This document shows positions 40,013-48,895 of a stretch of 57,563 nt of DNA, one piece after another. Made by a program: the position numbers and the translations under genes. The first letter of the stretch is position 1; the number at the start of each line of letters is the position of its first letter. This DNA comes from an uncultured Acetatifactor sp. (GTDB lineage: Bacteria; Bacillota; Clostridia; Lachnospirales; Lachnospiraceae), in assembly GCA_910584375.1 (NCBI GenBank), contig CAJUAH010000017.1:1-57563 (forward strand), written 5' to 3'. The notes beneath the pieces were generated by a model. It searched no databases. It had not been told where the DNA came from and was given only the letters and a program-made list of their open reading frames with translations.

Positions 40013-41992
40013 ATGAAGTGGGAACCGAAAGTATTGGATTATGAAATAAGCCCTTATACGGGACTGACCAGAGACAGCTGGCTGGAGGCGGCGGAGTATA
40101 TGCTGGAAGGTATTTTTCGGCATATCCGCCATTTTGAGGACCCGGTGGTGGTGCCCCGGCAGGAGACGGCTATCACCTACCCCCATCTGCAGGACCCGCC
40201 CCAGGCCCAGCGCAGCCAGCGATCGGCGGAGATATTCGAGGGCCTGACCCGTTCCTTTTTCATCGCCGCGCCCCTGATTGCCAACAGGCCGGAAGCATCC
40301 GCAGGGGGGTATTCCCTGGCGGAGTACTATAAATACCAGGTGCTGCGCTCCTGCACGAGACTGCGGACTCTGCGCAACGCCGCGGGGGAGGATGAGAGCT
40401 ATGTGGGGACTTACGAGGAGATACAGGCCATCAATCATACGGACAGTCCCTACAGCTGCTACCAGCAGACCGTGGAAACCTGCGCTCTGGTGATCTGCCT
40501 TTGGATCAGCCGGGAGCAGATATGGGATACATACAGCAAAGAGGAAAAAGACGCCATAGCCGCCTTTTTGGGCAGCTATGCCCATCACGCCACCGTGCCC
40601 CAGAACTGGCGGCTGTTCAATATGCTGGATATGGCTTTCCTGCATATGGAGGGCTATCCCGTGGACGAGAAGATCATGCGGGAACATACCCAGGCGATCT
40701 TAAACTACTATGTGGGGGACGGCTGGTACCGGGACGGACATTCCTTTGACTATTATTCCTGCTGGGCGTTCAATATGTACGCGCCCCTGTGGAACCTGTG
40801 GTACGGCTATGAGAACATGCCCTGTGCGGCGGCGCGGTTCGAGGAACACTCCAACAAACTGATGGAGACATATGGGGACTTTTTTGACAGGGACGGCTGG
40901 ACCAATATGTGGGGGCGCAGCAATGTGTACCGTTTCGCCGCGGTCAGCGCTTTTGACGGCAACCTGCTGATGCCGGGGGGCAAGGCGTTTCTGTGCCTGC
41001 ATCTGCCGGCGGAACATCCTTTCTGGACGGCCAGGGAAAATAACGGTACTTGGGAGACGCTTGCCCCCGGCCAGGTCAGGGAAACCCGCCTGGACGGTCC
41101 CGCGCTGTGTTTTACCAACCATGAGAAAAACGGAGAGACGGTTCTGCGCAGCGGCAAGGTGGTGAAAAACAAAGGGGATATCCATGGGATGTGGAACTAC
41201 TCCAAGCTGTGTTACAACACCAAATACCCCTGGGAATCGGCCCCGGAGCAGGGGCTGGAAAGCCAGCAGTATGTGCTGCGGGACGGGGAGAGCGGCGCTT
41301 TCAGCCGGGCCAATGTGACATTCTGGTGCGGGCGGCGGGAGGGAGTGCTGTACCGGCGGCAGTTTTTTGACTATGATCTGGAGAATGAGTGCCACTGGAT
41401 ACAGGCCATGAATCTGGCGGATTTCCCTGTGCCCTCGGGGATCCTGCGGGTGGATAAGCTGCGGCTGCACCGCACGCCGATCCGGCTCACGCTGGGGGCC
41501 TACGGATTTCCGGACAACGGGACGGAGGTTTTGGAGCGGCAGTGCGGATATACCGTGAAGACTGGCGTGGGCACAGCGTATACGGACGGTGGGACAGACA
41601 CCGCTCTGCGGACGGCCCGCGCCGTGATCCTGAAAGGGCATGACAGCACCGGGCGGGAGAAACAACTGGCCATGACGGTCTACGACGGCTGGGAGAGCCT
41701 GGACGTCAGGCACAGCACGGGCACCAACCCGGACTCGGAACATTCCCTGATCGCCTGCGCGGAGACCTCCCGGGGCAGGCTCTACGGCAATGAGCCCTAT
41801 ATACTGATCTCCCAGGTCATCACAAAGGAGAGCCTGGAGGATTTCACCGAGGAAGAACTGTTTCCCGTCGCACGGGTGGAATACGCCGATCCCGAGGGAT
41901 GCGGCGGCTACGGCCCGGTGGAGGTATGGCTTAGGGACGGCAGCCGCAGGAGCGTATGCTTTGAGGGCATCGAGGGGCAGATGATGCTGTAG
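40013..41992 (+). CDS. DUF2264 family protein, probable carbohydrate-active enzyme (659 aa)
   Basis: The N-terminal about 350 residues carry the DUF2264 pattern: SRDSWLEAA-like LTRDSWLEAAEY, RSAEIFEGLTRSFFIAAPL, WRLFNMLDMAFL, and DGWYRDGHSFDYYS. They are probably arranged as an alpha/alpha barrel, as in unsaturated glucuronyl hydrolases. The C-terminal half is beta-rich. There is no signal peptide, so it should act in the cytoplasm on imported oligosaccharides. AAAGGAGAGG precedes ATG 40013. The exact reaction is unknown. It is convergent to the kinase gene at 42002. Confidence 0.8.
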   Translation: MKWEPKVLDYEISPYTGLTRDSWLEAAEYMLEGIFRHIRHFEDPVVVPRQETAITYPHLQDPPQAQRSQRSAEIFEGLTRSFFIAAPLIANRPEASAGGYSLAEYYKYQVLRSCTRLRTLRNAAGEDESYVGTYEEIQAINHTDSPYSCYQQTVETCALVICLWISREQIWDTYSKEEKDAIAAFLGSYAHHATVPQNWRLFNMLDMAFLHMEGYPVDEKIMREHTQAILNYYVGDGWYRDGHSFDYYSCWAFNMYAPLWNLWYGYENMPCAAARFEEHSNKLMETYGDFFDRDGWTNMWGRSNVYRFAAVSAFDGNLLMPGGKAFLCLHLPAEHPFWTARENNGTWETLAPGQVRETRLDGPALCFTNHEKNGETVLRSGKVVKNKGDIHGMWNYSKLCYNTKYPWESAPEQGLESQQYVLRDGESGAFSRANVTFWCGRREGVLYRRQFFDYDLENECHWIQAMNLADFPVPSGILRVDKLRLHRTPIRLTLGAYGFPDNGTEVLERQCGYTVKTGVGTAYTDGGTDTALRTARAVILKGHDSTGREKQLAMTVYDGWESLDVRHSTGTNPDSEHSLIACAETSRGRLYGNEPYILISQVITKESLEDFTEEELFPVARVEYADPEGCGGYGPVEVWLRDGSRRSVCFEGIEGQMML

Positions 41993-42001
41993 GCGGAGGG
42001 A

Positions 42002-43069
42002 TCACATAAAATATCCTGTATTGTCCAATGCCAAGTCACAACGGGCAGGGATATCGAAAGCCCGGTAATAAGCCTGCTCCAGAGGGATCCAGCGCCGGAG
42101 GTAGGCATCCAGACGGGTGCTTTCCCTGCGTCCCAGCCGGGAGAGCTGTTCCTGGGGATCGCAATGCAGATATATTTTCAGATCATAGTGGGGAGCCAGC
42201 AGCGGATGATGGCTGTAGCTCCCTTCCACAATGGTCAGCGGCGCGGCGGGGAGCGTCTCGGACGGCAGCAGCCGTCCTCTTTGGCAGCTGTAGGGCTGAC
42301 AGTCTATGGGCATATGATCGGCGGCGGGCAGCAGGGCCTGCCGCCGAAAACGTTCCAGATCCATATTGCCGCAGGGCGTGTGCTCCCAGCCGGGGGCGCG
42401 CCGCTCCAGGGGCAGATAATAGTCGTCCATATGGAGCAGGCGGCTGGGAAACAGCGCCGAGAGCAGGGCGGCCAGGCTGGATTTACCGCTGCCGCAGGGG
42501 CCGTCTATGGCGATAACGGCATAGTCCGAGCGCGCCAGGCATTTTTCCACCTGATAGAGAACGGGGAAATAGATGGCGTACTCATCCCGCAGAATCCGGT
42601 AGTGGGGGTCGTATGCCTGCCGGAAGGTCTCGCTGTGGCGCAGGGACGGACAGTCTGCCCGGATATACTCTGCCAGCCAGGGCTCCATGCCGGAAATGTC
42701 CGTCCCGACCAGCAGGGTAAGTTTCCTTTTTAGAACCTCCGCTGTGCCCCGGTGTTCCCGCGCGGTGCGGTAAAAAAGCCGGGCCAGCAGCGGCGCGGCC
42801 ACCGGGATATCATAGCCGCCTGTCAGATGAAAGCGGAAGAGGCGGTTGCCGATGTCTTCGGTGAAAGCATTTTTGAAAAGAGGACCGTCTTCGCGAGCTG
42901 TCCATTCCCTGACGATTCGTTCCTCCACGGCCTCCGGGCTTTCGATCATATGCTCCGGGCCAAATTCATTCTGATATATAAGCTTTCCGTAGTCCGGCGG
43001 CTCCATCAGCGGATAACGCCGTCGGTGGAGGGCCAGGATGTCCCTGAGATCTTTTTGTCTGACTGCCAT
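42002..43069 (-). CDS. P-loop kinase of the uridine/panthothenate kinase-like class (355 aa)
   Basis: The N-terminal half (about 1-170) is a domain I do not recognise. The C-terminal half has a P-loop IDGPCGSGKSS (about 191-201) and an HMDDYYLP motif typical of uridine kinase/phosphoribulokinase-like enzymes, so it probably phosphorylates a small hydroxylated metabolite. ATG 43069 (MAVRQKD) is chosen because AAAGGA lies upstream; an ATG 54 bases earlier is possible. A good promoter lies at 43125-43153 on the same strand. The real substrate is unknown. Confidence 0.75.
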   Translation of the reverse strand: MAVRQKDLRDILALHRRRYPLMEPPDYGKLIYQNEFGPEHMIESPEAVEERIVREWTAREDGPLFKNAFTEDIGNRLFRFHLTGGYDIPVAAPLLARLFYRTAREHRGTAEVLKRKLTLLVGTDISGMEPWLAEYIRADCPSLRHSETFRQAYDPHYRILRDEYAIYFPVLYQVEKCLARSDYAVIAIDGPCGSGKSSLAALLSALFPSRLLHMDDYYLPLERRAPGWEHTPCGNMDLERFRRQALLPAADHMPIDCQPYSCQRGRLLPSETLPAAPLTIVEGSYSHHPLLAPHYDLKIYLHCDPQEQLSRLGRRESTRLDAYLRRWIPLEQAYYRAFDIPARCDLALDNTGYFM

Positions 43070-43081
43070 ATGGATCCTTTC

Positions 43082-43110
43082 TGACAGGAGCGGCCCCTGC
43101 CGCCCTCTGT
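43082..43110 (-). promoter_or_regulatory. Hairpin in the leader of the kinase gene
   Basis: GACAG...CTGTC outer stem and GCGGC...GCCGC inner stem in a GC-rich 29-base segment, just upstream of the kinase start and downstream of its promoter. No T-tract follows, so it is a leader structure and not a terminator. Confidence 0.4.
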
Positions 43111-43124
43111 CACCTGTACACATG

Positions 43125-43153
43125 ATTATAAGATACTTATTGTCCGTTTACAA
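43125..43153 (-). promoter_or_regulatory. SigA-type promoter of the kinase gene
   Basis: Reverse strand TTGTAA (43153-43148), 17-base spacer, TATAAT (43130-43125). Confidence 0.75.
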
Positions 43154-43223
43154 TACATAAAGAGGAAACATCTAATATAGTAACCACACTAAAATAAACC
43201 CTTAAAAGCGGGTCTGCGGCGCA

Positions 43224-43252
43224 TTGACAAATATGCTGATATTGTATATAAT
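43224..43252 (+). promoter_or_regulatory. Perfect-consensus promoter of ispE-gntR
   Basis: TTGACA (43224-43229), 17-base spacer, TATAAT (43247-43252): a fully consensus SigA promoter, about 75 bases before ispE. Confidence 0.88.
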
Positions 43253-43274
43253 TTAGTACAATCCATGTATACAA
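43241..43274. promoter_or_regulatory. Inverted repeats over the ispE-gntR promoter, possible GntR operator
   Basis: ATTGTA (43241-43246) / TACAAT (43257-43262) bracket the -10 box, and ATGTATACAA (43265-43274) follows. TTGTATACAA-like palindromes are common operators of FCD-type GntR regulators, and the second gene of the operon encodes one. Confidence 0.5.
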
Positions 43275-43326
43275 AATGCAACCGGAGTACAAAACACGCA
43301 TATCATTATAAAAGGACGGATATATC

Positions 43327-44199
43327 ATGAGTCACGATACAAATACACTGACCCGAAAAGCATATGCCAAGATCAATCTGGGCCTGGACGTGGTGCGGCG
43401 GCTGGAGAACGGCTATCATGAGGTGCGGATGATTATGCAGACCGTGGGAATCTATGATGTGCTGACTTTCAGGGCGGCAGCGAGCGGTATCCATATTACT
43501 GCCGACAATGGGGAACTGCCGCTGGGGGAGGACAATCTGATCCACAAAGCCGCCCGGCTGCTGAAGGAAGAGTACAATGTGCGGGAAGGAGTGGAGATCC
43601 GTCTGGAAAAGCATATCCCCATCGCTGCGGGTATGGCGGGAGGCAGCAGCGACGCGGCGGCCACTCTGCTGGGGCTGAACGATCTGTTTTCCCTGGGTTT
43701 GCCAAAGGAAAGGCTGCGGGAGCTGGGAGTGCGTATCGGCGCGGATGTGCCCTACTGTATCCTGGGAGGCACGGCGCTGGCGGAGGGGATCGGAGAGAGA
43801 TTGACGCCGCTGCCGCCTGCGCCCCCCTGCGTCCTGCTGATCGCCAAGCCGGATATTCAAGTGTCCACCAGGTACGTATATGAGCATTTGGACACTGCGG
43901 GCGTATGGCGGCACCCGGATATCGACGGCATGCGCCTTGCCATTGAAAACGGCGATCTAAGCGGCGTGACCGCCCGGCTGGGCAATGTGCTGGAGACGGT
44001 TACGGCGTGTCGATATCCGGTGATCGGCCGGATCAGGGAGGAAATGCTTGCCTGCGGCGCTCTGGGCAGTCTGATGAGCGGCAGCGGTCCCACAGTGTTC
44101 GGGATCTACAGCGGCGAAGAGCAGGCATGGCAGGCTTTGGAAAGATTAAAGGGACAGGGACTGGCTAAAGAACTTTTTGTGACAAAAATGGGGGTATAG
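43327..44199 (+). CDS. ispE: 4-diphosphocytidyl-2-C-methyl-D-erythritol kinase IspE (290 aa)
   Basis: GHMP-family kinase of the non-mevalonate isoprenoid pathway; it phosphorylates CDP-methylerythritol with ATP. Visible motifs: KAYAKINLGLDVVRRLENGYHE (start of the family), the glycine-rich ATP loop PIAAGMAGGSSDAAATL (about 98-114), and LMSGSGPTVFGI near the C-terminus. AAAGGACGG lies 7 bases before ATG. It is followed by gntR after one base. Confidence 0.95.
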   Translation: MSHDTNTLTRKAYAKINLGLDVVRRLENGYHEVRMIMQTVGIYDVLTFRAAASGIHITADNGELPLGEDNLIHKAARLLKEEYNVREGVEIRLEKHIPIAAGMAGGSSDAAATLLGLNDLFSLGLPKERLRELGVRIGADVPYCILGGTALAEGIGERLTPLPPAPPCVLLIAKPDIQVSTRYVYEHLDTAGVWRHPDIDGMRLAIENGDLSGVTARLGNVLETVTACRYPVIGRIREEMLACGALGSLMSGSGPTVFGIYSGEEQAWQALERLKGQGLAKELFVTKMGV

Positions 44200-44200
44200 T

Positions 44201-44881
44201 ATGCAGGATGATCTCAGTATGCAGATGAACGAATTCCTGCCGCTGCGGGACGTGGTGTTCAACACCCTGCGGCAGGCGATCCTGACCGGGGAATTAAAGC
44301 CCGGCGAACGGCTGATGGAGATCCATCTGGCCAACAAGCTGGGGGTCAGCCGTACCCCGATCCGGGAGGCGATCCGCAAGCTGGAACTGGAGGGCCTGGT
44401 GACGATGATTCCGCGGCGCGGAGCGGAAGTGGCCCAGATTACGGAAAAGAGCATGAACGATGTGCTGGAGGTTCGCAGGGCTCTGGACGCCCTGTGCGTG
44501 GAGCTGGCCTGCGAGAGGATCACGCCTGAGGACACGGAGCGGCTGAAACTGGCCTGCGAGGCGTTTGAGGCGGCGGTGGGAACCGGGGATATCAAACGGA
44601 TCGCCAGGGCGGACGTGGAGCTGCACGATATCATCGTGCAGGCCACCGGAAACCGGCGTCTGGTGCAGTTGATCAACAATCTGTCGGAACAGATGTACCG
44701 ATACCGTTTTGAGTATATCAAGGACAGCAGCCAGCACCAGCGGCTGATCGACGAGCATCGCAGAATCTATGAGAGCATCGTAAAAAAAGACAGAGAGGCG
44801 GCAAGTCAGGCGGCTCATGTGCATATAGATAATCAGAAGAAGGCGATCATAGCGCAGATCCGCAGCGAAAAAAAGCGCTGA
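44201..44881 (+). CDS. GntR family regulator, FadR/FCD subgroup (226 aa)
   Basis: The N-terminal winged helix (about 10-75) has LRDVVFNTLRQAILTGELKPGERL and KLGVSRTPIREAIRKLELEGLV. The C-terminal all-helical FCD domain (about 85-215) has Asp and His ligands typical of the group (ADVELHDIIVQATGN, DEHRRIYESI, AHVHI), suggesting a metal-bound small ligand. Start ATG 44201 is one base after the ispE stop. It probably autoregulates through the palindromes over the ispE promoter. Ligand unknown. Confidence 0.9.
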   Translation: MQDDLSMQMNEFLPLRDVVFNTLRQAILTGELKPGERLMEIHLANKLGVSRTPIREAIRKLELEGLVTMIPRRGAEVAQITEKSMNDVLEVRRALDALCVELACERITPEDTERLKLACEAFEAAVGTGDIKRIARADVELHDIIVQATGNRRLVQLINNLSEQMYRYRFEYIKDSSQHQRLIDEHRRIYESIVKKDREAASQAAHVHIDNQKKAIIAQIRSEKKR

Positions 44882-44952
44882 AAACGGATTTTGCGCATAG
44901 CCGCGCTGAAAAATGGCAATAACTCTATTAAAAACAGGAATGGAGTATTGTC

Positions 44953-45216
44953 ATGGAAAAAAAGATGATCGTGAGATTCGCCCTGTGCATCTGTCTGTAT
45001 GCGGGCGGCTGGGGGCTGGTATATCCTCAGTTGGTGATCACATCAGATACCTGCAATATCGTGTGTGAGGACGGGACGGAGCAGGAACAGTATAAGCAGG
45101 CGGAGCAGATGACGGCGGAGCAGCTGCAGAAAGCCCTGCGGGAGGCGCAGCCGGGACAGGTGCGTTACCGCAGCAGATTGCTGGAACTGCTGGAAAAGCT
45201 GTGGGAACAGAATTAA
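44953..45216 (+). CDS. Small membrane-anchored or secreted hypothetical protein (87 aa)
   Basis: Hydrophobic N-terminal segment (about 7-27) after a short basic start (MEKKMIVR), then a polar domain with two cysteines (CNIVC, about 40-44) and a Gln/Glu-rich helix. No good cleavage site is certain. It lies 72 bp after gntR and its stop directly abuts the murI frame, so it is probably co-transcribed with murI. Family not recognised. Confidence 0.6.
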   Translation: MEKKMIVRFALCICLYAGGWGLVYPQLVITSDTCNIVCEDGTEQEQYKQAEQMTAEQLQKALREAQPGQVRYRSRLLELLEKLWEQN

Positions 45217-45234
45217 GTGGACGAGGTTAGCGAG

Positions 45235-46071
45235 ATGGTGGAGTGGAGACACACAGACAATAGCGCGCCGATAGGCGTCTTTGATTCGGGAGTAGGCGGC
45301 CTGACGGTGGTTCGGGAGATCATGCGCCAGATTCCCAATGAAAAAATCATATACTTTGGCGATACGGCCAGACTGCCCTATGGCAGCAAGTCCCGGGAGA
45401 CGGTGACCAGATTTTCCAGACAGATTGTCCGTTTCCTGAACACTTTTCAGGTCAAGACTATCGTGGTGGCCTGCAACACCGCCAGCGCCTATGCGCTGGA
45501 TGAACTGGAGCGGGAAAGCGATATTCCGATGATAGGGGTGGTCAAACCCGGCGCCAGAGTGGCCAGCGAGGTCACCCGCAACGGCCGCATCGGGGTGATT
45601 GCCACGGAGGCCACCATAGGCAGCAAGATCTACAATCAGTACATAACGCAGCTCAATAAAGACGTGACGATCTACGGAAAGGCATGCCCGCTGTTTGTTC
45701 CTCTGGTGGAGGAGGGACTGTGGGTGGATCCGGTGACGGATGAGGTCGCCAGGAGATATCTGTCGGAACTGATCGATCTGGATATAGACACGCTGATTCT
45801 GGGATGTACCCATTATCCGTTGATCCGCTCCACTCTCGGAAAGATCGTGGGGGAGGGAGTGACGCTGGTCAACCCGGCGTATGAGACCGCCCGGGAACTG
45901 AAGGAACTGCTCATGGAAAAGGGACTGCTGGGGGATCACGCGCCGACGCTGGGAGAGACGCAGTATCAGTTCTATGTCAGCGACATGGCGGATAAATTCA
46001 AGAATTTTGCCAACTCCATCATCAAATACGGCATATTGTCGGCCAAGACCATACATATTGAGGAATACTGA
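45235..46071 (+). CDS. murI: Glutamate racemase MurI (278 aa)
   Basis: Converts L- to D-glutamate for peptidoglycan. Motifs: IGVFDSGVGGLTVVRE (about 11-26), GDTARLPYG, and the two catalytic cysteines in VACNTASA (Cys about 73) and LGCTHYP (Cys about 188). I prefer ATG 45235, with GAGG 8 bases upstream; GTG 45217, which abuts the previous stop, would add six residues. Confidence 0.94.
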   Translation: MVEWRHTDNSAPIGVFDSGVGGLTVVREIMRQIPNEKIIYFGDTARLPYGSKSRETVTRFSRQIVRFLNTFQVKTIVVACNTASAYALDELERESDIPMIGVVKPGARVASEVTRNGRIGVIATEATIGSKIYNQYITQLNKDVTIYGKACPLFVPLVEEGLWVDPVTDEVARRYLSELIDLDIDTLILGCTHYPLIRSTLGKIVGEGVTLVNPAYETARELKELLMEKGLLGDHAPTLGETQYQFYVSDMADKFKNFANSIIKYGILSAKTIHIEEY

Positions 46072-46080
46072 CAGGCCATT

Positions 46081-46554
46081 GTGAGGTACAGATTGAACAA
46101 CGGAAACGTGGAGATAAATATAAAGAGTATATGCAGATCCGCAGTATCGGAAGGGGAAAAAACGCCGTCATGGGACAGTCCTCTGTGTCAGCGGATGGAG
46201 TACAGGGCCTGCGGCGATTATTATCAGAGAGGAGAGACCCACTACTGCCTGTACGAGGAACAGCCGGAGGGCTGGGAGGAGCCGTACCGGGTCATGCTGA
46301 AATGGAAGGACGCCGTTCTGGAACAGCATAAAAAAGGAAAGGCGGCGTCCCGCATGGTATTTGAACCGGGGAAATGCCGCCGCGATCTGTATCGCACACC
46401 CTATGGGGAATTGCTTTTGGATATCCATACCCGCCGGCTGGAAATCCGACAGGAGCAGGAGGGATTCTGTCTGTTTCTGGAATACGCTATAAAACAGGAC
46501 GGACTGGCAGTCTCCGAAAACCGCATGGAGATAAGGGTCGGGAAACCGCAGTGA
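46081..46554 (+). CDS. DUF1934 family protein, YwiB-like (157 aa)
   Basis: Small beta-barrel protein of unknown role. Family pattern: alternating strands with YRACGDYYQRGETHYCLYEE (about 40-59), then RDLYRTPYGELLLDI and FLEYAI. It starts at GTG 46081, or at TTG 46093 with GAGGT nearby. It lies 9 bp after murI and is probably in the same operon. It ends one base before a convergent gene. Confidence 0.75.
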   Translation: MRYRLNNGNVEINIKSICRSAVSEGEKTPSWDSPLCQRMEYRACGDYYQRGETHYCLYEEQPEGWEEPYRVMLKWKDAVLEQHKKGKAASRMVFEPGKCRRDLYRTPYGELLLDIHTRRLEIRQEQEGFCLFLEYAIKQDGLAVSENRMEIRVGKPQ

Positions 46555-46555
46555 C

Positions 46556-47032
46556 TTACTTCAGCGGTTTGGCTCCCGCTTTCTCCTGGGCTGTCTCCCA
46601 CATTTTCTTAAAGAAACCTTTCTTTTTGGCGGGTTTTTGCTCCGTCTTGCCGTGCAGGCCCTTCACGTCCAGCACATAGATTCCGCTGACCACAGCTTTT
46701 ACCTCTTTCTTGACAGGCACGTTCTCAAAGATCTTTTCATCGCAGATCAGGGACATGATCTGAGGCCCTACCTTGGCTTTGATAATGGGCATCTTGGAGT
46801 TGCGCATCAGTTTGGGCGTCTGGTCTATGACCATCTGGGGCAGGCCGGAGTCCTTTATCTTCATGCGCTTTTTGTCAATGATCAGCATGGACAGGGTCTG
46901 CTTGTTCTGCTCCAGCATCTCCTGCTGCTCCGCCTGTTTTTTCTGGGCTTTTTTCCCGAGAAAATACAGGAGCACTACAATGGCGATAAGTACTAAGAGT
47001 ACGACTAAAATAACAATCTGATATGTTTTCAC
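46556..47032 (-). CDS. Single-pass membrane hypothetical protein (158 aa)
   Basis: One N-terminal membrane segment (about 5-25), then a Lys/Gln-rich coil (about 27-45), a compact domain (about 47-130) and a basic tail rich in Lys. GGAGG lies upstream of ATG 47032 on the reverse strand. The mixed domain (LIIDKKRMKIKDSGLPQMVI) is not one I can name. Its stop is one base from the stop of the convergent DUF1934 gene. Confidence 0.65.
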   Translation of the reverse strand: MKTYQIVILVVLLVLIAIVVLLYFLGKKAQKKQAEQQEMLEQNKQTLSMLIIDKKRMKIKDSGLPQMVIDQTPKLMRNSKMPIIKAKVGPQIMSLICDEKIFENVPVKKEVKAVVSGIYVLDVKGLHGKTEQKPAKKKGFFKKMWETAQEKAGAKPLK

Positions 47033-47204
47033 GGATGCTCCTCCTTAAAAATGCACGCTTTGTCCGGCGCACGCTCCGTTCATAAGAGTTCGGCGCGGAA
47101 CACTTTATTCATTGTACCATGCCCTCAAAGTGAAATCAACCGGGATTTCCCCATCTTTATGATTATTTTAGAGATTTTCCCGAAAAAATATGTTATACTG
47201 TCTC

Positions 47205-47249
47205 TGTGAGCCCAGGGCCGCAGACAGGATCGCGGCCCTGGCCATCACA
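47205..47249 (+). promoter_or_regulatory. Long two-part hairpin in the cardiolipin synthase leader
   Basis: A perfect 10-bp GC-rich stem CCAGGGCCGC (47212-47221) / GCGGCCCTGG (47232-47241) with a 10-base loop, enclosed by a second stem TGTGA (47205-47209) / TCACA (47245-47249). A TATACT box lies at 47194-47199, so the hairpin would be at the very 5' end of the transcript. No T-tract follows, so it is not an ordinary terminator; it may stabilise the mRNA or be regulatory. Confidence 0.55.
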
Positions 47250-47302
47250 TACTGATTGTGCAATGACCCGGGTGCTGGCCGTGTCTTGCAGGGGGATATT
47301 TT

Positions 47303-48775
47303 ATGGAAGAGTTTTGGAGCGCTTTTCAGACGGCAGCCGGTTTTCTGTCGGGACATTTGATTCTGTGGAATATGCTGTTCGCGATCATCATTGTCTTTTT
47401 TGAGAGGAAGGAACCCAGGAGCGTATGGGCCTGGCTCCTGCTGCTGTATTTTATTCCTTTTCTGGGTTTTCTCTTCTATCTGCTGCTGGGAACGGATATG
47501 CACAAGCGTAAGATGTTCCGGATGAAGGAGGTGGAGGACCGGCTGAACGAGGAAGTGCGCGGACAGGAGCATCGCCTGTTAAATCGCCGTCAGGGGGAGC
47601 AGGAGGAGGACATTGACCGATATACGGATCTGATCATGTACAATCTGGAGAGTTCGGGAGCCGTGCTGACCAGCGATAACGATATCAGAATCTATACCGA
47701 CGGCAACGCCAAATTTGACGCGCTGATCGAAGACATACGGCAGGCCAGAGAGTTTATCCATATGGAGTACTATATTATAAAAAATGACGTGCTGTTTCAG
47801 CGTATTATCGAGGTACTCCGGGAAAAGGCGGCGGAGGGCGTGGAAGTGCGCATTCTGTTCGACAGCATGGGCTGCCGCACGATCAAGAACAGATTCTGGA
47901 AACAGCTTAACGGATGGGGTATACAGACGGCAGAATTTTTCCCGGCGCTGCTGGGCAGGCTACAGTTGCGTATCAATTACCGCAACCACCGCAAGATCGT
48001 GGTGATCGACAACAAAGTGGGTTATGTGGGCGGTTTTAATGTGGGAAAGGAATATCTGGGGCTGGACGAGAGATTCGGGTACTGGCGGGATACCCATCTG
48101 CGTATATCGGGCGGCGCCGTATTTGGCCTGCAGCTGCGCTTTATCCTGGACTGGAATTATGCCTCCGGGCAGAACCTGTTTGCTGCCGGGCGGTATCTGG
48201 GGGAGTCCCAGCCGGGCGACGGGGAAGGCTGCAAGGTGCAGATTATCAGCAGCGGCCCGGATAACACCCTCAAGCAGATACGGGACAATTACCTGCAGCT
48301 GATCTACAGGGCAAAGCGTCGGATCAGCATACAGACCCCCTATTTCATTCCCGATGAGTCTGTGATGAGCGCCCTGCTGATAGCGGTCCGCTCCGGTGTG
48401 GAGGTGCGGGTCATGATTCCCTGCAAGCCGGATCATCCCTTTGTATATTGGGCTACTTATTCCTATGTGGGCGATCTGGTCATGGCCGGGGCCGACTGTT
48501 ATACCTATGACAACGGCTTTTTGCACAGCAAGGGTCTGGTGGTGGACGACGAGGTGCTGTGTTACGGCACGGCCAATATGGATATCCGCAGTTTTTCTCT
48601 GAATTTTGAGGTGAACGCGGTGGTCTATGACGCGGAGAAAGCGGCGGAGATGACCGCGCTGTTTGAGCGGGATATGGAGCGCTGCACCCGGATCACCAGG
48701 GAATCCTATGCCAGCCGCAGTCTGAAGATCCGCTTAAAAGAGCAGGTTTGCAGACTGCTGTCCCCGCTGTTATAA
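47303..48775 (+). CDS. cls: Cardiolipin synthase, phospholipase D type (490 aa)
   Basis: Joins two phosphatidylglycerols to cardiolipin in the cell membrane. Two N-terminal membrane segments (about 10-35 and 40-60) are followed by two PLD domains, each with an HKD motif: HRKIVVID (about 232-239) and HSKGLVVDD (about 410-418), each with the following Gly/Asn-rich segment. AGGGGGAT lies about 7 bases before ATG. Length is typical. Confidence 0.93.
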   Translation: MEEFWSAFQTAAGFLSGHLILWNMLFAIIIVFFERKEPRSVWAWLLLLYFIPFLGFLFYLLLGTDMHKRKMFRMKEVEDRLNEEVRGQEHRLLNRRQGEQEEDIDRYTDLIMYNLESSGAVLTSDNDIRIYTDGNAKFDALIEDIRQAREFIHMEYYIIKNDVLFQRIIEVLREKAAEGVEVRILFDSMGCRTIKNRFWKQLNGWGIQTAEFFPALLGRLQLRINYRNHRKIVVIDNKVGYVGGFNVGKEYLGLDERFGYWRDTHLRISGGAVFGLQLRFILDWNYASGQNLFAAGRYLGESQPGDGEGCKVQIISSGPDNTLKQIRDNYLQLIYRAKRRISIQTPYFIPDESVMSALLIAVRSGVEVRVMIPCKPDHPFVYWATYSYVGDLVMAGADCYTYDNGFLHSKGLVVDDEVLCYGTANMDIRSFSLNFEVNAVVYDAEKAAEMTALFERDMERCTRITRESYASRSLKIRLKEQVCRLLSPLL

Positions 48776-48791
48776 ATTTTGGAAGTAAGGC

Positions 48792-48820
48792 TTTCACTGT
48801 GGCGGGAATTGTGGTAAAAT
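48792..48820 (+). promoter_or_regulatory. Weak promoter candidate for the lipoprotein gene
   Basis: TTTCAC (48792-48797), 17-base spacer, TAAAAT (48815-48820), about 75 bases before the start of the trigger-factor-like lipoprotein. Confidence 0.4.
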
Positions 48821-48895
48821 GAGTAAAATGCTTTGCTGAGCAGAAAGTGTGTAAAAGCGCGGATGAAAACAACGAATTGCTGAAAAGAGGAGATT

